Below, piece after piece: positions 24,344 to 32,812 of a stretch of 40,002 nucleotides of DNA (the stretch's first letter is position 1; each line of letters starts with the position of its first letter). A model generated the notes under the pieces. It did not search any database, was not told the DNA's origin, and worked only from the letters and a program-made list of their open reading frames with translations. Position numbers and translations under genes: made by a program. This DNA is from Kiritimatiellia bacterium. Lineage in GTDB: Bacteria; Verrucomicrobiota; Kiritimatiellia; JAAZAB01. The stretch spans positions 1-40,002 of the forward strand of contig JAQUQV010000023.1 of NCBI GenBank assembly GCA_028715905.1. Reading direction: 5' to 3'.

Positions 24344-25678
24344 ATGAAAAACACGGATGCCAAGGAAAAAGTTCTGAAAAAAGCGCACGATCAAAAGGTC
24401 AGGTTTATCAGGCTCTGGTTCACGGACGTGCTGGGCGCCTTGAAAAGTTTCGCCATCACCATTGACGAACTTGAAGGAGCGCTTGACGAAGGAATGGGGT
24501 TTGACGGCTCATCCATAGAAGGTTTTGCGCGCATTCACGAAAGCGACATGATCGCGCTTCCGGATCCGAACACCTTTGCCATTCTCCCCTGGCGCACCAC
24601 GGAGGACGGCACGGTGGGGCGGATGTTTTGCGACATTCTTTGCCCGGACGGATCGCCCTTCGCGGGCGATCCGCGGCATGTTCTCAAACGAAATATCGCC
24701 AAGGCCGCCAGAATGGGTTATACGTTCTACGTCGGGCCCGAGCTGGAATTTTTTTATTTCAGAAATTCAAGCAACGTGGAGCCTATTGACCAGGGAGGAT
24801 ATTTTGACCTGACGCCGCTGGATGTCGCCAGCGACCTGAGACGCGACACTATCCTGAGCCTGGAGGCCGTGGGAGTTAAAGTTGAGTACAGCCACCATGA
24901 AGTTGCCCCAAGCCAGCATGAAATAGATTTGCGCTATACGGACGCCCTGACCATGGCCGATAACGCCATGACCTACCGGCTCATTGTCAAGGAAATTGCG
25001 CTGAAACACGGGCTTTACGCGACCTTCATGCCGAAACCGATATTCGGCAAAAACGGAAGCGGAATGCACGTGCATCAATCCCTGTTCAAGGGCAACAAGA
25101 ATGTTTTTTTTGACCCGACGGATAAATGCCATCTTTCCGCGCAGGGCCGGTCATATATTGCCGGATTGCTGACCCATTCGCGCGAAATATGCGCGGTGGC
25201 GGCACAATGGGTGAATTCATACAAAAGACTCGTGCCCGGATACGAAGCGCCGGTTTATATCGCCTGGGCGCAGCGCAACCGCTCGGCGCTTGTCAGGGTG
25301 CCGATGTATAAGCCCGGCAAAGAAAAAGCAACCCGGGCCGAATTCAGGTGTCCCGATCCGGCCTGCAACCCTTACCTGGCTTTTTCGGTGATGCTTGCCG
25401 CGGGACTGAAGGGCATGGAAAACAACTACGAGCTTCCAGGCCCAATTGAAGACGATATCTTCAAAATGTCGGAGAAGGAACGGGAAAAGCGCAAAATCGC
25501 CTCGCTCCCCGGAAGCCTGGCGGAAGCGCTGGCGGAAACGGAAAAAAGCGAACTGGTGCGCGAAGCATTGGGAGAGCACGTCTTTGAGAAATTCATAGAA
25601 AATAAAAGAATAGAATGGGATAAATATCGCACCCATGTCAGCCAATACGAGATTGACCAATATCTTTCCCTCCTGTGA
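24344..25678 (+). CDS. glnA: Glutamine synthetase type I
   Basis: It makes glutamine from glutamate, ammonium and ATP. The 444-residue enzyme has the beta-Grasp opening region with GMGFDGSSIEGFARI, the metal/substrate motif GPELEFFYF, the ammonium/glutamate loop region HHEVAPSQHEIDLRY, the KPIFGKNGSGMHVHQS stretch, and the C-terminal NRSALVRVP and EFRCPDPACNPYLAF motifs. The short length and the lack of the NLYDLP adenylylation motif place it with GSI-alpha enzymes, whose activity is usually controlled by feedback rather than covalent modification. The Arg in EGFARI corresponds to the residue tied to feedback inhibition in GSI-alpha. GAGG lies about 13 nt before the ATG. Transcription is probably from the sigma-54 promoter at 24249. 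It heads the glutamate synthase cluster, 30 bp before the next gene. Confidence 0.95.
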   Translation: MKNTDAKEKVLKKAHDQKVRFIRLWFTDVLGALKSFAITIDELEGALDEGMGFDGSSIEGFARIHESDMIALPDPNTFAILPWRTTEDGTVGRMFCDILCPDGSPFAGDPRHVLKRNIAKAARMGYTFYVGPELEFFYFRNSSNVEPIDQGGYFDLTPLDVASDLRRDTILSLEAVGVKVEYSHHEVAPSQHEIDLRYTDALTMADNAMTYRLIVKEIALKHGLYATFMPKPIFGKNGSGMHVHQSLFKGNKNVFFDPTDKCHLSAQGRSYIAGLLTHSREICAVAAQWVNSYKRLVPGYEAPVYIAWAQRNRSALVRVPMYKPGKEKATRAEFRCPDPACNPYLAFSVMLAAGLKGMENNYELPGPIEDDIFKMSEKEREKRKIASLPGSLAEALAETEKSELVREALGEHVFEKFIENKRIEWDKYRTHVSQYEIDQYLSLL

Positions 25679-25708
25679 GGCCGGCGCCGCCGCAACAAGG
25701 AATGACAA

Positions 25709-26842
25709 ATGTGGAATTACGATTTCCAGGATGAAAAAGACACAAGCGGCTGCGCAATTTCCGGCATCATGTCCGAGACGGGGCAACGGTTCTCCAGCGA
25801 TCTCATCATCCGTTCCATTGCCAACATGCGGGAAAGGTCAAACGGTCTCGGGGGAGGCTTTGCCGCCTACGGCATATATCCTCATAATCCCGATGCTTAT
25901 GCGCTCCACGTCATGTTTGATCAACCAGGCGCGCAAGAAAATACCCGGCAGTATCTGAAACAAAATTGCGAGATTATCGGTGACGAACCGATCCCGACCA
26001 AACCGAGCGAAACCGTCAGGTCCCGCCCCCTGCTCCACCGTTATTTTGTCAAGGCGGGCGCGCTCCTGAAGGAACGTTATTACGATGAAGACGAAAACGA
26101 CCTGATCGTGCGGGTGGTCATGCACATCAACAGGTTCGTTGAGGGCGCCTTTGTGTTTTCCTCCGGAAAAAACATGGGGATATTCAAGGGCGTGGGATAC
26201 CCTGAAGACATCGGACGTTTTTTCCGGCTGGAAGAATACCGGGCCTATCTCTGGCTTGCCCACGGCCGGTTCCCCACCAATACCTCCGGCTGGTGGGGCG
26301 GAGCGCATCCATTTGGACTCCTGGACTGGGCCGTGATTCACAACGGTGAAATTTCATCCTATGGGATCAACCGGCGCTACCTGGAAAATTTCAACTATTT
26401 CTGCTCGTTGCGCACCGACACGGAGGTCATCACATACCTTTTTGACCTGTTGATGCGGAAACAGAAACTGCCGCTTGAAATCACGGCCTGCATCCTCGCG
26501 CCCCCCTTCTGGACGCAGATCGGCCGCCGGAGCCGCGAGGAGCAAAAACTGATTGCCGCCCTCCGGATGGTCTACGGAGGAGCGCTTTTGAACGGCCCTT
26601 TCAGCATCCTGGTCGGCGGGCCGGACGGCATGATCGGCCTGAACGACCGAACCAAACTGCGCCCAATGGCGGCCGCCCGGAAAGACGACATGGTTTATAT
26701 CGCCAGCGAGGAAGCGGCCATCCGTTCGGTCTGCCCCGCTCCGGACAGCCTCTGCCGCGCCGAGGCGGGAAAACCGCTTACGGGAACATTGAGAGAAAAG
26801 CCCCATGCAAACAAAAAAATGGCTTGTCCAGCCCGAATTTGA
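25709..26842 (+). CDS. Glutamate synthase amidotransferase subunit (class II, GltB domain 1)
   Basis: The 377-residue protein matches the stand-alone glutaminase domain of split (archaeal-type) glutamate synthase. It hydrolyses glutamine and passes ammonia to the synthase subunit. The nucleophile should be Cys15 (SGCAISGIM), implying removal of a 14-residue propeptide. Class II features follow: HGRFPTNTSGWWGGAHPF (Arg and substrate loop) and HNGEISSYG. The ATG at 25709 has an AAGGAA ribosome-binding site. The C-terminal tail overlaps the next gene by 38 bp. Related stand-alone domains occur in N-methylglutamate synthase and GlxB proteins, but the glnA neighbour favours glutamate synthesis. 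Confidence 0.87.
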   Translation: MWNYDFQDEKDTSGCAISGIMSETGQRFSSDLIIRSIANMRERSNGLGGGFAAYGIYPHNPDAYALHVMFDQPGAQENTRQYLKQNCEIIGDEPIPTKPSETVRSRPLLHRYFVKAGALLKERYYDEDENDLIVRVVMHINRFVEGAFVFSSGKNMGIFKGVGYPEDIGRFFRLEEYRAYLWLAHGRFPTNTSGWWGGAHPFGLLDWAVIHNGEISSYGINRRYLENFNYFCSLRTDTEVITYLFDLLMRKQKLPLEITACILAPPFWTQIGRRSREEQKLIAALRMVYGGALLNGPFSILVGGPDGMIGLNDRTKLRPMAAARKDDMVYIASEEAAIRSVCPAPDSLCRAEAGKPLTGTLREKPHANKKMACPARI

Positions 26843-28331
26843 AGTTACCCGCGACCCGGAACGTTGTATCCGCTGCCAGGTATGCGTCCGGCAGTGCGCC
26901 AACAACGTGCATCAATACGACGAAGAAGACGAGATGGTTTCTTCCGAAGGCGCCTTCTGCGTGGGATGCCACCGCTGTGCCGCGCTCTGTCCGACCGGCG
27001 CGATCAAAATCAACCAGTCCGAATTAAACTTCCGGCCCAACGCCAACTGGACGCCGGCCATGATCAGAAACGTCTATAAACAATCCGAGGGGGGCGGGAT
27101 ACTGCTCAGCTCAATGGGAAACGACCGCCCCTTTAAAAACTACTGGGACATGATCGTGCTGAACGCCGCCCAGGTCACGAACCCCTCCATTGATCCGCTC
27201 CGCGAGCCGATGGAACTAGCAACCAGTCTCGGACGGAAACCAGATATGGTTGAGGTTGAAAAAAACGGGCGCGGCTTCAGTCTCAAAACGAAGCTGGCGC
27301 AACAGCTTCACCTGGAAATTCCAATAATGTTTTCCGCCATGTCCTACGGCTCCATCAGCCTGAACGCCTCCGCGGCCCTGGCGCGCGCCGCCATGGAAGC
27401 CGGCACTTTTGCCAACTCCGGCGAAGGCGGACTGCACTGGTCGCTTCATCCTTACGCCGAACACATGATTGTCCAGGTCGCTTCCGGCCGTTTCGGCGTG
27501 AACGCCGAGTATCTGAACCGCGCCGCGGCCGTTGAAATCAAAATTGGGCAGGGCGCCAAACCCGGCATCGGCGGCCATCTGCCCGGAGAAAAAGTTGATG
27601 CTTCCATATCGGAAACCAGGATGATTCCGGAAGGAACCGACGCCATATCCCCGGCCCCGCATCACGACATTTATTCCATTGAAGACCTCCGCCAGCTGAT
27701 TACGGCCCTGAAGGAGGTAACCCGGAACGCAAAACCGGTCCTGGTTAAAATCGCGGCCGTGCACAACGTGGCGGCCATCGCTTCGGGATGCGTGTATGCC
27801 GGGGCCGACATCGTAGCCATTGACGGGTTCCGCGGCGGCACCGGCGCGGCGCCCGCCATGATCCGCGACAACGTCGGCATCCCCATTGAATTCGCGCTCG
27901 CGGCCGTGGACGAACGTCTGCGCCGGGAAGGCATCCGCAACCGCGCCTCGCTGGTCGCGGCCGGGGGATTGCGCTGCAGCGCCGACATCGTCAAGGCGAT
28001 CGCCCTGGGAGCCGACGCCGTTTATATCGCCACCGCCGCGCTCGTGGCCATGGGATGCCACCTGTGCCAGAAATGCTACACTGGAAAATGCAACTGGGGC
28101 ATCGCCACCCAGGACCCTTATCTGATGAAAAGATTGAATCCTGACACGGCCGTCAGAAGGCTGAAAAACCTGCTCCGCGGATGGGAACTGGAAATCAAGG
28201 AAATGCTCGGCGGCATGGGAATAAACGCCATTGAAAGCCTGCGCGGCAACAGGGAACACCTGCGCGGAGTCGGGCTGAACCAGACGGAACTGGACGCGCT
28301 TGGAATCAAAACGGCGGGAGCGGGAGCATGA
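26805..28331 (+). CDS. Glutamate synthase FMN-binding synthase subunit with N-terminal ferredoxin domain
   Basis: This is the catalytic subunit that reduces the 2-iminoglutarate intermediate to glutamate. It has 508 residues. The first 80 carry two 4Fe-4S ferredoxin motifs (CIRCQVCVRQC and CVGCHRCAALCPTG). The rest is the FMN (alpha/beta)8 domain with SAMSYGSISLNA, GEGG, KIGQGAKPGIGGHLPG, DGFRGGTGAAP and the Fe-S region CHLCQKCYTGKCNWGIATQ. The architecture is the archaeal/anaerobe form rather than the large proteobacterial GltB. Electrons probably arrive through the ferredoxin and FAD proteins encoded next. It overlaps both neighbours (38 bp upstream, 4 bp downstream). Confidence 0.92.
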   Translation: MQTKKWLVQPEFEVTRDPERCIRCQVCVRQCANNVHQYDEEDEMVSSEGAFCVGCHRCAALCPTGAIKINQSELNFRPNANWTPAMIRNVYKQSEGGGILLSSMGNDRPFKNYWDMIVLNAAQVTNPSIDPLREPMELATSLGRKPDMVEVEKNGRGFSLKTKLAQQLHLEIPIMFSAMSYGSISLNASAALARAAMEAGTFANSGEGGLHWSLHPYAEHMIVQVASGRFGVNAEYLNRAAAVEIKIGQGAKPGIGGHLPGEKVDASISETRMIPEGTDAISPAPHHDIYSIEDLRQLITALKEVTRNAKPVLVKIAAVHNVAAIASGCVYAGADIVAIDGFRGGTGAAPAMIRDNVGIPIEFALAAVDERLRREGIRNRASLVAAGGLRCSADIVKAIALGADAVYIATAALVAMGCHLCQKCYTGKCNWGIATQDPYLMKRLNPDTAVRRLKNLLRGWELEIKEMLGGMGINAIESLRGNREHLRGVGLNQTELDALGIKTAGAGA

Positions 28332-28765
28332 AACGCATCTACGTCAGGGAAGAATATTGTCTCGGATGCCGGTTGTGCGAAATAAACTGCATGGTCCGGC
28401 GCTCCAGGTCAAAGAAAATCATCAAGGCGTTCACCAGGGAACGCGATACGCTCCAGGCCTCCCTGCGAGTGGAAAACACCGGTCCGCTTTCCTTTGCCGT
28501 CCAATGCCGCCATTGCACCGACGCCCCCTGCATCGCGGCCTGCATAACCGGCGCCATGCGCCGCGACCCGCAGACAGGCGCGGTCGTCTGCGACGAAACC
28601 CGCTGTGCCGGATGCTGGAGTTGTATCATGGTCTGCCCCGCCGGCGCCGTCCAGCGCGGCCGGGAACACAAAGTTGTCTCAAAGTGCGATCTGTGCATGA
28701 GCGAAAACACGCCCGTTTGCGTCGTCAATTGCCCCAACGAGGCCCTGGTTTATGAAGAACGTTAA
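28328..28765 (+). CDS. Four-cluster 4Fe-4S ferredoxin-like electron transfer protein
   Basis: A 145-residue polyferredoxin of the HycB/DmsB type: four cysteine groups (CLGCRLCEINC, CRHCTDAPCIAAC, CAGCWSCIMVC, CDLCMSENTPVCVVNC) could hold four clusters. It most likely carries electrons between the FAD reductase encoded next and the Fe-S/FMN synthase encoded before. The start overlaps the upstream stop by 4 bp (ATGA), and the end overlaps the next gene by 14 bp, so equimolar expression is likely. Confidence 0.88.
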   Translation: MKRIYVREEYCLGCRLCEINCMVRRSRSKKIIKAFTRERDTLQASLRVENTGPLSFAVQCRHCTDAPCIAACITGAMRRDPQTGAVVCDETRCAGCWSCIMVCPAGAVQRGREHKVVSKCDLCMSENTPVCVVNCPNEALVYEER

Positions 28766-30059
28766 GACCGATTGCCTGATCATGGGAAATTCAACCGCGG
28801 CCATCGCCGCCGTGGAAGGGATACGTTCGCTGGACGGAAAATCATCCATCACGATCGCATCCCGGGAACGCCGCCGCGCCTATTCCCGCCCCCTGATTTC
28901 CGCCCTGCTCTCCGGCGGCATGGACGGCGAAAAAATGTATTACCGCTCGGAGGAATTCTACGCGGACCACAACGTCCGGCTGAAACTCGGCGCGGAAATT
29001 GTGCGCGTTGACGCGCAGAAACACCTGGCCTGGACGGCCGGCAACGGCGCCATTGAATTCGGAAAGTTTTTAATCGCTTCCGGCAGCCGGCCTTTCATTC
29101 CCCCGATTGAGGGCGTAAAAGCGCGCGGGATTTTCACGCATATGGATTGGGACGGCGCGCAGGCGGCGGCGGATTACATTGCGGACAACAACATCAACGG
29201 GCGCGAAAAATCACGCGCGGTCGTGATCGGCGGCGGCTTGATCGGCCTGAAGGCGGCGGAAGCCCTGCGCCGGCGCGGCCTGAACGTTGTTGTGGTTGAA
29301 ATGGCGGAACGTCTGCTTGCCTCCTGCCTCAACGCCCGCGCCGCCGGGATAATCGGGGAAACCATGGAGGCGGCGGGCGTTGAAATAATGTGCGGCGAGA
29401 CGATGGAACGCATTCTTGAAAAGGACGGCGCCGCGGACGGAGTGCGGCTGAAAAAAGGCGGCGAAATTCCGGCCCGGCTGGTTCTCATCGCCGCCGGCGC
29501 GGTACCGAACGTTGACATCTTCAGGGAAACGGAGATGAAAATTGACCGGGGGATTTTAATTGACGAGTATTGCCGCGCTTCCGTTCCGGATATATATGCC
29601 GCCGGAGACGCGGCGCAATACCGCGACACCATCAGCGGCCGTTCCTGCGTCATCCCCATATTTGCCAATGCCTTCAGTCAGGGCAGAACGGCCGGCATCA
29701 ACATGGCCGGCGGCCGCGCGGCGATCATGCATAATTTCGCCATGAATTCCGCGGAAATATTCGGCCTGCCGCTGGTTGCGCTGGGATTGAGCGCCGCCGC
29801 GCCGGCAAACGCGGAGGTGCTGGAAAAAACCGGCCGGAACGAACGGGCTTATAAAAGATTTGTACTTGACAACAACCGCATTGTCGGCGCGATTTTTGCC
29901 GGCGACATTGACCGGGCGGGCATCATTGCCGGAATCATGCGCCGGAAACTGGATATCGGCGGAATAAGAGATTTGCTTCTGACAAATGAATTCGGTCTGC
30001 TTTCACTGCCGGCCGAATACCGCAAATGCGTCGCCGCCGGGGAGGGAATTGAAGTATGA
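28752..30059 (+). CDS. FAD-dependent pyridine nucleotide oxidoreductase, likely glutamate synthase electron donor
   Basis: The 435-residue flavoprotein has the two-dinucleotide-fold plan of NirB-type/rubredoxin reductases. The first fold (CLIMGNSTAAIAAVEGI) is an FAD site with a degenerate GxGxxG. The second (VVIGGGLIGLKAAEAL) is a proper NAD(P) site. An FAD-contacting YAAGDAAQY lies near residue 285. It presumably plays the part of the GltD small subunit, passing electrons from NAD(P)H to the polyferredoxin. It is sandwiched by overlaps (14 bp upstream, 4 bp downstream) within the glutamate synthase genes. Confidence 0.87.
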   Translation: MKNVKTDCLIMGNSTAAIAAVEGIRSLDGKSSITIASRERRRAYSRPLISALLSGGMDGEKMYYRSEEFYADHNVRLKLGAEIVRVDAQKHLAWTAGNGAIEFGKFLIASGSRPFIPPIEGVKARGIFTHMDWDGAQAAADYIADNNINGREKSRAVVIGGGLIGLKAAEALRRRGLNVVVVEMAERLLASCLNARAAGIIGETMEAAGVEIMCGETMERILEKDGAADGVRLKKGGEIPARLVLIAAGAVPNVDIFRETEMKIDRGILIDEYCRASVPDIYAAGDAAQYRDTISGRSCVIPIFANAFSQGRTAGINMAGGRAAIMHNFAMNSAEIFGLPLVALGLSAAAPANAEVLEKTGRNERAYKRFVLDNNRIVGAIFAGDIDRAGIIAGIMRRKLDIGGIRDLLLTNEFGLLSLPAEYRKCVAAGEGIEV

Positions 30060-30808
30060 AAAAACGCTCCGCCGCGGAAATAAACGCCCGGGGATTTTCC
30101 TCGCAGGCGCTTAACGCCGGGGTGCGCGCGGCCGCGCAGGCCGGGACGGAGAAAATCATCCTGCGGAACGTCTGCGGACAACGTTACATCGGCGCCGGTT
30201 TGATGAACAAAACGGAAATCATCGTGGAGGGCACTCCGGGCAACGACCTGGCCTGCTTCATGGACGGCCCGCGCGTGGTCGTCCACGGCAACGCGCAGGA
30301 CGCGGCCGCCAACACCATGAGTTCCGGCGAACTCATAATTCACGGCGATGCCGGGGACGTGCCGGGCTATTCCATGCGCGGGGGCCGCCTGTTCATCAGG
30401 GGCGACGCCGGTTATCGCGTCGGCATCCACATGAAGGCTTACGCAAATCAGAGTCCCGTTATCGTGATCGGCGGCAACACAAAGGATTATCTCGGAGAAT
30501 ATATGGCCGGCGGAACGATTGTCGTGCTGGGATTGAATCAAACCAATGGAACTCCCCTGATCGGTGATTTTGTCGGGACAGGCATGCACGGCGGCGAAAT
30601 TTTTCTCCGCGGCGCGGTCAATGATTGTCTGCTCGGCCGCGAAACCGGCATCGCGGCAATATCCGGGACGGAACGCAGCCGGCTGACGAATATACTTATG
30701 GATTTTGCCGGGGAATTTAATATGATTCCAACCCAGCTGACCGGCCTTGATTTTATCAGGCTGGGTCCCGTTTCCTGCCGGCCCTACGGCCGGATTTACG
30801 TCTATTAG
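30056..30808 (+). CDS. Glutamate synthase GXGXG (GltB domain 3) subunit
   Basis: A 250-residue stand-alone version of the C-terminal beta-helix domain of GltB, a structural subunit. The repeated Gly-rich turns of the right-handed helix are clear (GAGLMNKTEIIVEGTPG, SSGELIIHGDAGDVPGYSM, AGGTIVVLG, GTGMHGGEIFLRG). It overlaps the FAD protein by 4 bp. With the amidotransferase and FMN subunits it completes the three parts of glutamate synthase alpha. It is the last gene of the coupled cluster; 78 bp separate it from pyrG. Confidence 0.9.
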   Translation: MKKRSAAEINARGFSSQALNAGVRAAAQAGTEKIILRNVCGQRYIGAGLMNKTEIIVEGTPGNDLACFMDGPRVVVHGNAQDAAANTMSSGELIIHGDAGDVPGYSMRGGRLFIRGDAGYRVGIHMKAYANQSPVIVIGGNTKDYLGEYMAGGTIVVLGLNQTNGTPLIGDFVGTGMHGGEIFLRGAVNDCLLGRETGIAAISGTERSRLTNILMDFAGEFNMIPTQLTGLDFIRLGPVSCRPYGRIYVY

Positions 30809-30886
30809 CATCCCATTTGAAGATATGTTCTCAAAATGGCTTAATATTATTGCGAAAGAAAAATCATTCTGGCAAATTACAAACCC

Positions 30887-32515
30887 GTGAATAAATCCGC
30901 CTCCATACCAAAAAAACACGTGTTTATTACCGGCGGCGTGGTTTCCTCTCTCGGCAAGGGCATAACCGCCGCTTCCATCGGGCTCCTGCTCTCGCGCCGC
31001 GGCTACCGGGTCCGCCTCCAGAAAATGGACCCCTACCTCAACGTTGACCCCGGCACCATGTCGCCCTACCAGCACGGCGAGGTTTACGTTACCGACGACG
31101 GCACCGAGGCGGACCTTGATCTGGGGCATTACGAGCGCATCGCCGGCGTAACCTGCGCCCGTAACAGCAATTTCACAACGGGCCGTATCTACAGCACCGT
31201 CATTAACCGTGAACGCGAGGGCGGATATCTGGGCAAAACCGTCCAGGTAATCCCGCATGTCACCGACGAAATAAAAAACGCCGTCCGCTCGGCGGCGGAC
31301 GATGAGACCGATATCGTCATAACCGAAATCGGCGGCACGGCCGGCGATATAGAATCCCTGCCGTTTCTGGAAGCCATCCGCCAGTTCCGGCACGAAATCG
31401 GAAGAAACAACGGCGTGTTTATTCATTTGACGCTCGTGCCCTTCATCAAGGCGGCGGGCGAGTTCAAGACCAAGCCCGCCCAGCAGTCGGCCGGCATACT
31501 GCGCGCCATCGGCATCATTCCAGATATCCTGATCTGCCGCTGTGAGAAGCGGCTGGAACAGGCGCACAAGGAAAAACTGGCGCTCTTCAGCAACGTGGCA
31601 AAAGACCTGGTGATTGAAGAGCCCGACGTCCGGCATTCAATTTACGAAGTGCCGGTGGACCTGGCCGAACAGGGGCTGGATGTATATATCCTGGAGATGC
31701 TCGGACTGCACGTGAAACCGCTCCGGATTGAGGACTGGAAACAAATGCTCTCCGCCCATTTCCATCCGGAGAACGGCGAGGTGGAAATCGCGGTGGTCGG
31801 CAAATACATCAGCCTGAGGGACGCTTACAAGAGCGTCTATGAAGCCCTCATCCACGGCGGCATAGCCAACAAACTCCGGGTCAACATCAGGATGGTTGAG
31901 GCGGAAAAAATTGAAAACGGGAGCGTTCAAAAACTCATTGGAAACGTTCACGGCATCCTCGTCCCCGGCGGTTTCGGCGACCGCGGCATCGCGGGGAAAA
32001 TTCAGGCCGTGCAATACGCGCGCGAAAACAAAATACCCTTCTTCGGAATTTGCCTCGGGATGCAGTGCGCGGTGATGGAATTTGCGCGCAATGTCTGCGG
32101 CCTGGCCGACGCCAACAGCACGGAATTCGCACCCGCCGCCGGGACCGCGGTGATTGACCTGATGGAAGAACAGAAAAAAATCAGCGCCAAGGGGGGCACC
32201 ATGCGGCTCGGCGCTTATCCCTGCGCGCTTACCCCCGGAACAAAATCGCGGGCGGCGTATGGAACGGACAATATTCAGGAAAGACACCGCCACCGCTATG
32301 AATTCAACAACATCTTTCGCGAAAAACTGGAACAAAAGGGAATGGTTGTTGCCGGCGTATGCCCGGAGGGCCAGCTGGTTGAAATCGTGGAATTGAAAGA
32401 CCACCCCTGGTTCGTGGGATGCCAGTTTCATCCGGAATTCAAGTCAGGGCCCCTGAAGGCCCACCCGCTTTTCCGTGAATTTGCGGCCGCCGCGATGAGG
32501 AAAGCAAAGAAATAA
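30887..32515 (+). CDS. pyrG: CTP synthase
   Basis: It aminates UTP to CTP with glutamine as nitrogen donor. The 542-residue protein has the N-terminal synthase domain ([19 protein letters not shown]-loop, [32 protein letters not shown]) and a class I glutaminase domain with nucleophile Cys in FFGICLGMQ and the His/Glu pair in [10 protein letters not shown]. The start is GTG at 30887, with no clear ribosome-binding site. A weak promoter (TTGAAG 30817, TAATAT 30842, spacing 19) may lie upstream, otherwise it is read with the glutamate synthase genes. Confidence 0.95.
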   Translation: MNKSASIPKKHVFITGGVVSSLGKGITAASIGLLLSRRGYRVRLQKMDPYLNVDPGTMSPYQHGEVYVTDDGTEADLDLGHYERIAGVTCARNSNFTTGRIYSTVINREREGGYLGKTVQVIPHVTDEIKNAVRSAADDETDIVITEIGGTAGDIESLPFLEAIRQFRHEIGRNNGVFIHLTLVPFIKAAGEFKTKPAQQSAGILRAIGIIPDILICRCEKRLEQAHKEKLALFSNVAKDLVIEEPDVRHSIYEVPVDLAEQGLDVYILEMLGLHVKPLRIEDWKQMLSAHFHPENGEVEIAVVGKYISLRDAYKSVYEALIHGGIANKLRVNIRMVEAEKIENGSVQKLIGNVHGILVPGGFGDRGIAGKIQAVQYARENKIPFFGICLGMQCAVMEFARNVCGLADANSTEFAPAAGTAVIDLMEEQKKISAKGGTMRLGAYPCALTPGTKSRAAYGTDNIQERHRHRYEFNNIFREKLEQKGMVVAGVCPEGQLVEIVELKDHPWFVGCQFHPEFKSGPLKAHPLFREFAAAAMRKAKK

Positions 32516-32812
32516 GAAAAAAAATATTTCTCACAGAGAGAAGAAAATGATTTTCTACAAAGAGCATAAAGCATATGGGAAAGGGCGTCAACCGAGCAGG
32601 CATAACCGGAAAATTTATCAAGGTAGGAGCCGAACCCCTGTTCGGCGATGTATGTTTTGTCGTCCGGAATCGCCCGGCAGTGCCGGGCTCCTACAGCGGT
32701 CAAATACAGTTGCCGCCTTTGGCGGCTTAATTGATCGCGCCGTTCTCCGTGAACTTCCATGAGCTTCGCGAGCGGGTAATAGAGAATCAGAAATTCAGGA
32801 ACATTAAACGTC
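32516..32812. other. Intergenic region between pyrG and carB containing a palindromic element
   Basis: A 297-bp stretch without a credible gene. It holds the palindromic element at 32623-32694 and a small GCCGCC-TTT-GGCGGC hairpin (32712-32726). A minus-strand frame across this region (32428-32871) spans the element and looks like chance. Confidence 0.6.
32623..32694 (+). repeat. Palindromic element C, cloverleaf-like
   Basis: GTAGGAGCC (32623-32631) pairs with GGCTCCTAC (32686-32694). Inside are two hairpins: GCCGAAC-CCCT-GTTCGGC (32629-32646) and GCCCGGC-AGT-GCCGGGC (32672-32688). The plan is the same as copies A and B (outer stem, two internal hairpins that overlap it), but the sequence differs. 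Confidence 0.75.

Noticed and set aside
27216-28259. 347-codon minus-strand frame
   Set aside because: It is antisense to the FMN synthase subunit and has no family resemblance.
29849-31636. 595-codon open frame on the minus strand
   Set aside because: It is antisense to three genes with clear motifs (FAD reductase, GXGXG subunit, pyrG) and its product has no recognisable domain. High GC3 in the real genes keeps the opposite frame open.
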